Source: JAVBOP01 sp031550405
GTDB taxonomy: Bacteria; Bacteroidota; Ignavibacteria; Kapaibacteriales; UBA2268
Direction of reading: 5' to 3'
Assembly (NCBI GenBank): GCA_031550405.1
Contig: JAVBOP010000046.1
Location: 1-5,434 of the forward strand
DNA length: 5,434 nt
Position 1 is the first letter of the stretch, and each line of letters starts with the position of its first letter. Made by a program: the position numbers and the translations under genes. The notes under the pieces are model-generated. The model made no database searches, was not told where the DNA came from, and saw only the letters and a program-made list of their open reading frames with translations. Below, piece by piece: positions 1 to 5,050 of the stretch.

Positions 1-33
1 ATTTTTGTTAATAATTGTCGCTGTTTGTTGTAA

Positions 34-1152
34 TTATTCTGCTAATGTAATTGGCATTGCGACATTCTCATTTGTATGTGATTTCGATTTATCGTAATTT
101 TCTACAATTTTGAACAGTATTTCTGAATAATTGAATATATCATCTAATGATAAAATTTCATTCTTTATTTCTTTTTTTTGTTCGTCAATTGTTACAAAAT
201 ATTTTTTATTTCCATTAAAATAAAGGCGACAAATAGTTTTGCGGTTATTGTCATCTAACAGAATTGAAAAATATGATTGTGCATCTCTATAAGTTATTCT
301 ATTAGCGTTAACTTTTTGGCGTAAAATCGTTTTGACAATCATAAATCCTTCTAATTCTTCTTCTGTTGTTACAATTTTATTTTTTTCATCGACTTGCGCT
401 TGTTGTATTACCTCAGTATCAGAAATTTTATTAGCAATATCTTCTGTTTTTAAAGCCGTTTTTAATCTTTCAGTTATTAAATCATTAATATATTGTTGCG
501 CTGATTTTTTAGTCAGATTAGTAAATTGTTCTAATACTTTGGCAGTAATAACACTAGGATAGACTTGTTTCGCGAAATGTTTTACAAATTCTGGTGATGG
601 ATTATTTAGTTCTTGCTGAATTAATTGTTTTAATTCATTAGTATATTTTAATTCACTTGCCGTATTTACAATACTATCAATATCAAAATATGATTTATGG
701 AATTTTTTAAGTTCTTCAATTTGATTATCTTTAATATCAGTTATATTTATCTCTAAAAATGGTTTTTCATCCATTTTATTCGATTCTACTAAGTCAGAGT
801 AAAAGCGATATATTACCCCATTAGTAAGAACTCCAAATTTTGCTTTTGAAACATGAAAATATCTTAATAATTGTCCATCATGTAAATTAAGATTCTGTGC
901 CCAATGTTTACAGTCAATTAAAATTGTAGGACTTCCATCTTTAAAAATTGCATAATCAATTTTTTCACCTTTTTTCGTTCCAATATCTGATATAAATTCG
1001 GGAACAACTTCCAATGGATTGAATACATCATAACCGAGAGCCATGATAAATGGCATAATAAAAGCATTTTTAGTAGCTTCTTCTGTTTGAATTTGGTCTT
1101 TGAGTTTTACAACTCTTTCACCCAGTTGTTTAATTTCATCTTTGAAGTCCAT
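34..1152 (-). CDS. Stand-alone nuclease with type I restriction HsdR N-terminal domain (COG4748-like)
   Basis: The 372-residue protein has a PD-(D/E)xK nuclease fold of the HsdR N-terminal type. After a conserved acidic helix (EEATK near residues 24-28) come the core residues D66 (in KIDYAIF) and D80-x-K82 (in LIDCKHW), followed by a QxxxY motif (Q94 to Y98, QLLRY), which marks the RecB-like/HsdR branch. It lacks the helicase motor of a real HsdR (about 1000 residues), so it cannot be a complete type I restriction subunit. Residues about 150-260 are charged and probably helical. Residues about 262-355 (EEELEGF, then RDAQSYFSILLDDNNRK and KKYFV) match my memory of a conserved C-terminal module of this family, function unknown. 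Substrate and partners are unknown; no methylase or specificity subunit is in the window. The ATG has only a weak AGG ahead of it, and a Bacteroidota-type promoter lies about 50 bases upstream. It is clearly more AT-rich than the dehydrogenase at 3907-4680. Family assignment is good; biological role is inference. Confidence 0.9.
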   Translation of the reverse strand: MDFKDEIKQLGERVVKLKDQIQTEEATKNAFIMPFIMALGYDVFNPLEVVPEFISDIGTKKGEKIDYAIFKDGSPTILIDCKHWAQNLNLHDGQLLRYFHVSKAKFGVLTNGVIYRFYSDLVESNKMDEKPFLEINITDIKDNQIEELKKFHKSYFDIDSIVNTASELKYTNELKQLIQQELNNPSPEFVKHFAKQVYPSVITAKVLEQFTNLTKKSAQQYINDLITERLKTALKTEDIANKISDTEVIQQAQVDEKNKIVTTEEELEGFMIVKTILRQKVNANRITYRDAQSYFSILLDDNNRKTICRLYFNGNKKYFVTIDEQKKEIKNEILSLDDIFNYSEILFKIVENYDKSKSHTNENVAMPITLAE

Positions 1153-1199
1153 AATTTTACCTAAGATTTATGTGAATTCTACATTCTTAAAAATTACAG

Positions 1200-1233
1200 C
1201 AAATATACAAAAAATCATCTACTTTATATGCAA
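1200..1233 (-). promoter_or_regulatory. Bacteroidota-type promoter of the HsdR-N nuclease gene
   Basis: On the minus strand TATATTTG (1207 to 1200) matches the TAnnTTTG -7 box used by the Bacteroidota primary sigma factor. A TTG (1233 to 1231) lies 23 bases upstream, a little farther than usual for the -33 element. Transcription would begin near 1193, leaving a leader of about 40 bases before the ATG at 1152. The match is by eye; the -7 box is good, the -33 box weak. Confidence 0.5.
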
Positions 1234-1259
1234 TGGATATGACATAAGTATAGATGATT
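1213..1259. repeat. Imperfect inverted repeat overlapping the nuclease promoter
   Basis: AATCATCTA (1213-1221) and TAGATGATT (1251-1259) are perfect 9-base inverted arms with a 29-base centre. The centre adds a partial second pairing (CTTTATATG at 1222-1230 against CATAAG at 1243-1248). The left arm sits in the spacer just behind the -7 box and the right arm upstream of the putative -33 position. This is the layout of an operator bound by a dimer at both arms, but it could also form a hairpin or be a small mobile-element relic. Confidence 0.55.
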
Positions 1260-1307
1260 CGCGAATAATTGTTATGGTTTTGCAAATTTAATGCTGTATG
1301 TTCATAC

Positions 1308-1478
1308 TTAATCATTAATTAATTTTAATGTTTCAGCTATAAAATGATTTTTTATCAGCGTGATTCCATCATCTGCAAACCATTGACAAAGTACCGAACC
1401 CTCCGGATAGTAATTTTTAGCCGATATATCTATGGCTTCTCTTATTTGCGTTTCGCCAATAATTCCATAAACAGTCAT
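1308..1478 (-). CDS. Small hypothetical protein, possibly a gene fragment
   Basis: I do not recognise this product. From the ATG at 1478 it gives 56 residues, starting MTVYGIIGETQ and ending ETLKLIND, with a mixed, slightly acidic, protein-like composition (YYPEG, CQWFADDG) and no membrane segment or signal peptide. The frame stays open to another ATG at 1520 (70 residues), but the added codons are antisense to the zinc-ribbon-like stretch at 1490-1593 and look non-coding, so I prefer the inner start. No Shine-Dalgarno is visible. The coding-like sequence begins sharply where the zinc-ribbon scrap ends, so this may be the 3' remainder of a longer gene whose 5' part was lost to an insertion. 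It may equally be a real small protein or chance. Confidence 0.35.
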   Translation of the reverse strand: MTVYGIIGETQIREAIDISAKNYYPEGSVLCQWFADDGITLIKNHFIAETLKLIND

Positions 1479-1489
1479 TTTGAAATAAT

Positions 1490-1593
1490 GAATACAAAGT
1501 ATGTCCAAATTGCGGTTCAAAACACTTCAAAAAAGCGGTCATCATTTGTGTTTATCCAAACGACGTGTTAGTGACAAATATTTTGATGGATAG
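1490..1593 (+). pseudogene. Zinc-ribbon remnant, possibly IS1-type transposase N-terminus
   Basis: Reading from 1490 gives EYKVCPNCGSKHFKK, a typical first half of a zinc ribbon (CxxCGS, Cys codons at 1502 and 1511). There is no start codon; the in-frame TGA is at 1481. Right after KK the frame meets a run of six A (1529-1534). A step back of one base then continues SGHH..., CLSKRR and VSDKYFDG to a TAG at 1591, resembling the end of the Cys-rich N-terminal module of IS1-family InsA proteins but with only one of the second pair of cysteines. Without the shift the frame runs on for 60 codons to the TGA at 1670 as an unfamiliar sequence. I read it as a decayed scrap. The CPNCGS match is clear; the IS1 attribution is tentative. 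Confidence 0.35.
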
Positions 1594-1795
1594 TTTTAGC
1601 AGTCAAGTCCTTTATTTTCAATATATTACGCATGAAACTAATGCTCTTTATGAGCAGGAAATAGATTTATGATTTTATTTTCATAATTTTTGCTGTATGT
1701 AACACGGGGGCTCTCAAACAAAAAAAAAGCCCACGCTCTGACATTGCTATCAAAAACGTAGACTTTGCATCTGTGCGAAGACAGGAGTAATCAAG
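1594..1795. other. Intergenic stretch without a recognisable gene
   Basis: No reading frame here looks like a protein. It holds a weak inverted pair GGGCT (1708-1712) and AGCCC (1728-1732) around a run of nine A (1720-1728), and a structured segment at its right end that overlaps the stop codon of the neighbouring metal-binding protein gene. I see no tRNA, known RNA family or CRISPR repeat. Confidence 0.5.
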
Positions 1796-1800
1796 CTACG
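1757..1800 (-). terminator. Possible weak terminator hairpin after the HMA gene
   Basis: On the minus strand CGTAG (1800 to 1796, containing the TAG stop) can pair with CTACG (1761 to 1757), which is followed at once by five T. Inside the loop CTTCGC (1780 to 1775) pairs with GCAAAG (1768 to 1763), one pair being G-T, around a six-base loop. The T run directly after the outer stem suggests an intrinsic terminator, but the 14-base one-sided internal loop makes it weak. Confidence 0.3.
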
Positions 1801-2143
1801 AATCGCAGCGTTTAAAGCAACCCGACGATTTTAAATTTTCTGTTTGGGCATCATCTAATTTTTCTGTTTTTGCTGACGCTTTATAGCCCAAATCATTTAT
1901 AATTTCAACTATTTTTTTTAAGCTAATCTTAGTATCATCGTATTCAACTTTTACCAGTTGCGACTTAACGTCAGCATTTACTTTTTTAATGCCTTCTGTG
2001 CTTTTTAGTGTTTTTTCTATCGTATTTTTGCAGCTTTTGCAAGTCATTGCGACATTAATCTCACCTTTTTTATAGTCATTAGCAAAAAGTACAATTGATG
2101 ATAATAAGCCAACCATACATATTACAAGAAAAAATTTCCACAT
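1796..2143 (-). CDS. Secreted heavy-metal-associated (HMA/MerP-like) protein
   Basis: The 115-residue product starts with a signal peptide (lysine at residue 3, hydrophobic stretch about 4-21, likely cleavage after FA at 20-21), so it should act in the periplasm. An HMA domain follows (about residues 27-90) with the metal site MTCKSC, C35 and C38, and the expected ferredoxin-like layout ending in NDLGYKA. Such proteins bind soft or borderline metals (Cu, Hg, Zn, Cd) and hand them to partners; MerP is the secreted relative. After the domain comes a 25-residue acidic linker and the tail SSGCFKRCDS, with two more cysteines (C109, C113) not part of the usual HMA fold. A good Shine-Dalgarno AAAGGA (2157 to 2152) lies 8 bases before the ATG. 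No metal ATPase, transporter or MerR regulator is in the window, so metal identity is open. It is not necessarily a mercury gene. Confidence 0.9.
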   Translation of the reverse strand: MWKFFLVICMVGLLSSIVLFANDYKKGEINVAMTCKSCKNTIEKTLKSTEGIKKVNADVKSQLVKVEYDDTKISLKKIVEIINDLGYKASAKTEKLDDAQTENLKSSGCFKRCDS

Positions 2144-2151
2144 TTTTATTT

Positions 2152-2157
2152 TCCTTT
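2152..2157 (-). promoter_or_regulatory. Ribosome binding site of the HMA protein gene
   Basis: AAAGGA read on the minus strand, 8 bases ahead of the ATG at 2143. It fixes that start. It stands out because the other genes here have weak or no such signal. Confidence 0.6.
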
Positions 2158-2227
2158 ATTTGTTATTTGTGAATCTCATTTAGTTTAAGGATTTCATAAG
2201 AACTATAGACAAAAGAGACTTTTTTTA

Positions 2228-2246
2228 GTTTAACGCGATATTAAAC
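2228..2246. repeat. Short inverted repeat between kinase and HMA gene
   Basis: GTTTAA (2228-2233) and TTAAAC (2241-2246) form a perfect 6-base inverted repeat with a 7-base centre (CGCGATA), about 85 bases upstream of the HMA start and 27 bases past the kinase stop. On the minus strand it is followed by A rather than T, so it does not look like a terminator for the kinase. It could be an operator, or chance in AT-rich DNA. Confidence 0.3.
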
Positions 2247-2272
2247 ATGCAAAAATGATTTTTTTTTAATTT

Positions 2273-3181
2273 TTACCTGTCGCTCTCTTCTCCTATTCCA
2301 TCTGGACTAATAATTGGAATTCTCACGGTGAAAGTCGTGCCGCGGCTTACAGCACTTTTTATCCAAACTCTGCCGTGATGGGCTTCCACAATTTTCTTTA
2401 CAATCCAAAGTCCCAATCCCGACGACGATTCGCCTCCTGTTGGTTGCGCACTTAGGCGCATACCGCGATTAAACGCCCGCTTCAAATCTTCTTCGCTCAT
2501 TCCCAAGCCGTTATCGCTGACAGATACTTCTATATTTTCGCCATTTTGTTTTGCTGATATCACGATTTTTCCGCCTTTTTGCGTATACTTAATTGCGTTG
2601 GAGACAAGATTATCAAAAACTTCGCATATTTTTGAAACATCGACCTGAAATTGCGGCAAATCAGGGTCAGAATTTACATTTATTGTTTGATTTTTATTTT
2701 TGGCATTTATTGAATTTCGACGGGCAACTTCGGTAATTAACATCGTAGGATCGGCGTTTTCGCGATACATCATCACTTTTGTGCCTTCTAATGCCAAGAC
2801 TTTTGAAACTTCATTGGATAAATTAATAATTTGTCTGGTCGAAGCAACTAAATCCTGCATTATCAGCTGTTGATCGCTAGTCATTGTATCATAAGAACTT
2901 AGCAGCTCAACCAGACTTTTGATAACAGTCGTTGGATTTTTGATGTCATGAATTATTAATGCAAATAAATCATTTTTTTCCTTTTGCAAGTCCTCTAATT
3001 CAGAATTATTTTTTTTGATTTCCTCCATTTTTTCTGTCAAAACGTCATTTTGCTTTTTCATTTCAACAGATTTATTATTTAGCATGTCAATTTGCTTTCT
3101 AAGCATTGCTATTTCATGTTTTAGGTCTAAATTTTCCTGTTCCAATACAGATATTTTCGCTTCCAAATATGTGTTATTCAT
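2273..3181 (-). CDS. Soluble orphan sensor histidine kinase
   Basis: Counting from the ATG at 3181 (302 residues). Residues about 1-72 are a long heptad-rich coiled coil (EQENLDLKHE, MKKQNDVLTEKM). Then comes a HisKA dimerisation and phosphoacceptor domain with H78 in the H-box HDIKNP, and a complete HATPase_c domain: N-box DNLVSNAIKYT (191-201, N195), G1 box DNGLGM (D223), and G2 box ending GLGL (255-258). There is no transmembrane segment or signal peptide and no PAS, GAF or receiver domain, so it is cytoplasmic. It probably senses through the coiled coil or a partner. No response regulator is in the window. The frame extends to a GTG at 3214, which would add 11 residues (MWILQLIKLNK); neither start has a Shine-Dalgarno, and I prefer the ATG because the coiled coil begins right after it. 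The kinase should autophosphorylate on H78; its target and signal are unknown. Confidence 0.92.
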   Translation of the reverse strand: MNNTYLEAKISVLEQENLDLKHEIAMLRKQIDMLNNKSVEMKKQNDVLTEKMEEIKKNNSELEDLQKEKNDLFALIIHDIKNPTTVIKSLVELLSSYDTMTSDQQLIMQDLVASTRQIINLSNEVSKVLALEGTKVMMYRENADPTMLITEVARRNSINAKNKNQTINVNSDPDLPQFQVDVSKICEVFDNLVSNAIKYTQKGGKIVISAKQNGENIEVSVSDNGLGMSEEDLKRAFNRGMRLSAQPTGGESSSGLGLWIVKKIVEAHHGRVWIKSAVSRGTTFTVRIPIISPDGIGEESDR

Positions 3182-3333
3182 TTTATTTAATTTAATTAAT
3201 TGCAAAATCCACACAATAATTTATACAATTTAACAAAAAAATTATAAAATATTGCTATTCCATATAAAAAATATTTACAGAAAATATTAAAAAATTTATA
3301 ATTAATGTAAACTAAAAAAACATTTTTTTTACC

Positions 3334-3353
3334 ATTTCACAATAATATGAAAT
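3334..3353 (-). terminator. Weak hairpin at the end of the SDR-mntP unit
   Basis: ATTTCA (3353 to 3348) pairs with TGAAAT (3339 to 3334) around an 8-base loop, starting at the mntP stop codon. It is followed on the minus strand by eight A, TG and seven T (3330 to 3314), itself nearly self-complementary. The stem is only 6 AT-rich pairs and the T run is displaced, so termination here is uncertain. Confidence 0.25.
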
Positions 3354-3910
3354 CAATGTTGGTGTTCGAGGAAGATGCGGATGCCTATGATGATAAGCAG
3401 GAGACCGGCAATAAATTGAAATTTATGCGGTACTTTTTCTCCGATTTTTTTGCCCAGCAAAAGCCCGATCCATGTCATTAAACCAGCGATGACGCCTATT
3501 AAACATGACGGCAACGCAATAGGCTGCCTTATGAATGCAAAACTGATGCCAATAGCCAGCGCATCAATGCTGGTGGCAAGTGACAACACCAATATATGCC
3601 TTTCACTAAAATAGTCATCTTTAAACTCCTCTCTTTTATTTTTTTTAAAGGCTTCAAAAATCATTTTTCCACCTATAACAGTCAATAAAATAAGGATGAT
3701 CCAATGATCGTACCGGTCTATTTGCTCATATAAAGACCGCCCCAATATCCAGCCCAAAACCGGCATGGAAAATTGAAAAAAGCCGAAATGGAATACCATT
3801 TTGAGCTTATGGCTTAATGATATTTCATTAAAAAATGCACCCGTTGCAACGGCAACAGTAAAAGCATCCATTGCGAGTGCCAGAGCGATAAATAATAAAT
3901 CTAATATCAA
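3353..3910 (-). CDS. mntP: Manganese efflux pump MntP
   Basis: The 185-residue membrane protein matches the MntP (YebN) family, which exports Mn2+ and protects against manganese excess; the Escherichia coli protein is about 188 residues. It shows the family's two-fold repeat: MDAFTVAV near the N-terminus (D15, residues 14-21) and SIDALAIGISFAF in the second half (D116), with these acidic residues in membrane helices, plus the conserved GGKMIFEAF (80-88) ending helix 3. Six hydrophobic segments are visible (about 2-22, 36-56, 69-88, 107-127, 132-153, 164-181), with a charged cytoplasmic loop at 89-104. The start codon is TTG at 3910, not ATG. The first ATG (residue 14) would delete helix 1, so TTG is right, and AGGA at 3924 to 3921 lies 10 bases ahead. 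Its TTG overlaps the TGA of the dehydrogenase gene (TTGA), implying translational coupling. There is no room for the yybP-ykoY manganese riboswitch that often precedes mntP. Confidence 0.95.
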   Translation of the reverse strand: MILDLLFIALALAMDAFTVAVATGAFFNEISLSHKLKMVFHFGFFQFSMPVLGWILGRSLYEQIDRYDHWIILILLTVIGGKMIFEAFKKNKREEFKDDYFSERHILVLSLATSIDALAIGISFAFIRQPIALPSCLIGVIAGLMTWIGLLLGKKIGEKVPHKFQFIAGLLLIIIGIRIFLEHQH

Positions 3911-4680
3911 AATTTGAAATTCCTATTGCTGAACATAAAATTAAAAATGCACTTGGGAAGGATTTTTCCGATGCCCGACAATATTTTTGTAGGAAGTGGA
4001 AATGCTATTAACGTCTTTTCTTTGGTTAATCCTTTGACAATATAGCTTGCAGCTTTATCCGGCGATATTAAAAATGGCATGGGGAACTTATTTTTTTTCG
4101 TCATATTGGTGTCAACAAAGCCAGGTTTTATCGTCAGAACTTTAATATTAAAACGTGCCAGCTCCAAATGCGCTGCCTCAAGAATTACCGTTGCTGCTGC
4201 TTTCGACGAGGAATAAGCGCCCGATCCGGGGAAGCCGCGAATATCCGCAAGAGAACTAACTCCGGCAATAATGCCTCCATTATTTCTTTTCATTATTGGG
4301 ATCAGGCTCTCCATCGAATGCAAAATGCCATGAATATTAACATCATATATGCGTTTAAATATCTCACTATCGAAATCGTCAAATCCTTCCGAACCATTAA
4401 TTCCCGCATTAATTATCGCAATATCAATACCCTGCATTTGCTCGCAAGCCTTATGTACAGCGGTTGTAACGTTCGATTTCACGCTGACATCACACAAAGC
4501 ATAGCTAACATTAGCATTATTATTTTGTGTGTCATCGCACAGTGATTTCAATGCCACTTCATTCCTTGACACAATGAACAGGTCGCTGCACAGCTTAGAC
4601 ATCTGCCTTGCCAATGCCTTGCCAATACCCTGTGAAGCCCCGATAATTAATACTTTTTTCTTTGAAAAATAATTTTTCAT
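3907..4680 (-). CDS. Short-chain dehydrogenase/reductase (SDR, classical type)
   Basis: The 257-residue product is a classical SDR oxidoreductase with an NAD(P)-binding Rossmann fold. Visible in order are the cofactor loop GASQGIG (14-20), R39 after strand 2 (in VSRN, favouring NADPH), D64 (in CDV), NAG (91-93), and the catalytic set N115 (DVNIHG), S143 (SSLAD), Y156 and K160 (YSSSK), then the PGFVDT stretch (186-191) after strand 6. All key residues are present. The C-terminus from about residue 225 is hydrophobic and basic (LPKCIFNFMF), which may bring it to the membrane or form the substrate lid. The substrate is unknown; SDRs of this layout act on ketones, hydroxy lipids or sugars, and sequence alone does not decide. 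It is the first gene of a unit with mntP, overlapping it by 4 bases. A Bacteroidota-like -7 box lies so close to the ATG that the transcript could be leaderless. Confidence 0.95.
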   Translation of the reverse strand: MKNYFSKKKVLIIGASQGIGKALARQMSKLCSDLFIVSRNEVALKSLCDDTQNNNANVSYALCDVSVKSNVTTAVHKACEQMQGIDIAIINAGINGSEGFDDFDSEIFKRIYDVNIHGILHSMESLIPIMKRNNGGIIAGVSSLADIRGFPGSGAYSSSKAAATVILEAAHLELARFNIKVLTIKPGFVDTNMTKKNKFPMPFLISPDKAASYIVKGLTKEKTLIAFPLPTKILSGIGKILPKCIFNFMFSNRNFKF

Positions 4681-4684
4681 ATCA

Positions 4685-4692
4685 CAAAAATA
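4685..4692 (-). promoter_or_regulatory. Candidate -7 box directly ahead of the SDR gene
   Basis: TATTTTTG on the minus strand fits TAnnTTTG but ends only 4 bases before the ATG at 4680. A start site about 6 bases downstream would fall on the ATG, giving a leaderless transcript. No TTG sits at a good -33 distance, so it may be chance in T-rich DNA. Confidence 0.25.
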
Positions 4693-4700
4693 AAAAAAAC

Positions 4701-4731
4701 TTGCACAATAAAAAAAAAGGTTGTATTTTTG
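4701..4731 (+). promoter_or_regulatory. Bacteroidota-type promoter of the tRNA pair
   Basis: TTG (4701-4703), 20 bases, then TATTTTTG (4724-4731), fitting the TTTG/TAnnTTTG promoter of the phylum in both sequence and spacing. Transcription would begin near 4737, about 55 bases ahead of tRNA-Ala. It lies in the gap between the divergent dehydrogenase gene and the tRNAs, where a promoter is needed. Confidence 0.6.
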
Positions 4732-4791
4732 TATTCTCTTTTACGGTAGTGTCAAACGTGTTGCTGCTTGTAAGAGAGTTTCGGTCTCAAG

Positions 4792-4864
4792 GGGCCCATA
4801 GCTCAGCTGGGAGAGTGCTTGAATGGCATTCAAGAGGTCAGGAGTTCGATCCTCCTTGGGTCCA
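4792..4864 (+). tRNA. tRNA-Ala (anticodon GGC)
   Basis: A full cloverleaf of 73 bases. The acceptor stem GGGCCCA pairs with TGGGTCC (4857-4863), the D arm is GCTC/GAGT, the anticodon stem CTTGA/TCAAG holds loop ATGGCAT with anticodon GGC at 4825-4827, and the T arm AGGAG/CTCCT encloses TTCGATC. The G3-U70 wobble pair (4794 with 4861), the alanine identity signal, is present, with A73 as discriminator. The 3' CCA is not encoded and must be added after transcription. It decodes GCC and GCU. Confidence 0.98.
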
Positions 4865-4895
4865 CGCTATATTTGATATAAATGAAACAATTTTT

Positions 4896-4970
4896 GGAGT
4901 TGTAGCTCAGTTTGGTTAGAGCGCCTGCCTGTCACGCAGGAGGCCGCGAGTTCGAGTCTCGTCAGCTCCG
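4896..4970 (+). tRNA. tRNA-Asp (anticodon GTC)
   Basis: A full cloverleaf of 75 bases. The acceptor GGAGTTG pairs with CAGCTCC (4963-4969, one G-U pair), the D arm is GCTC/GAGC, the anticodon stem CCTGC/GCAGG holds loop CTGTCAC with anticodon GTC at 4931-4933, and the T arm GCGAG/CTCGT encloses TTCGAGT. The discriminator G73 is the aspartate identity base. CCA is not encoded. Only 31 bases separate it from tRNA-Ala and no promoter lies between, so the two are processed from one transcript that stops at the hairpin at 4982-5015. Confidence 0.98.
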
Positions 4971-4981
4971 CAAAGCAAACT

Positions 4982-5015
4982 GCCTTGTAATTCAATAAGT
5001 TACAAGGCTTTTTTT
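4982..5015 (+). terminator. Intrinsic terminator of the tRNA operon
   Basis: A perfect 9-base stem, GCCTTGTAA (4982-4990) with TTACAAGGC (5000-5008), encloses a 9-base loop and is followed directly by seven T (5009-5015). It begins 11 bases after tRNA-Asp, as expected for the end of this transcript. Confidence 0.93.
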
Positions 5016-5021
5016 GTTGGT

Positions 5022-5041
5022 AAAATTTAGCTGTAAATTTT
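5022..5041. repeat. Perfect AT-rich inverted repeat beyond the terminator
   Basis: AAAATTTA (5022-5029), GCTG loop, TAAATTTT (5034-5041): eight perfect pairs with a tetraloop. It sits just ahead of a TATTTTTG box (5043-5050, plus strand). It is either a second weak hairpin behind the main terminator or an operator of a promoter with no surviving gene. Confidence 0.45.
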
Positions 5042-5050
5042 GTATTTTTG

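Noticed and set aside
1344..1571. 75-codon plus-strand frame over the scrambled patch
   Set aside because: It reads antisense to the small minus-strand frame and in the wrong frame for the CPNCGS motif; composition is not protein-like.
1708..1732. GGGCT/AGCCC pair around an A9 run as a terminator
   Set aside because: The T run lies inside the loop rather than after the stem in either orientation, so it does not have terminator geometry.
3215..3352. Possible yybP-ykoY manganese riboswitch or MntR site near mntP
   Set aside because: This AT-rich gap is downstream of mntP, and upstream there is no gap at all because mntP overlaps the SDR gene.
4168..4545. 125-codon plus-strand frame inside the dehydrogenase gene
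   Set aside because: It is antisense to an SDR gene with every catalytic motif intact and has no recognisable domain.
4662..4919. 85-codon plus-strand frame running through tRNA-Ala
   Set aside because: Its sequence is the translated tRNA and promoter region; the cloverleaf explains it.
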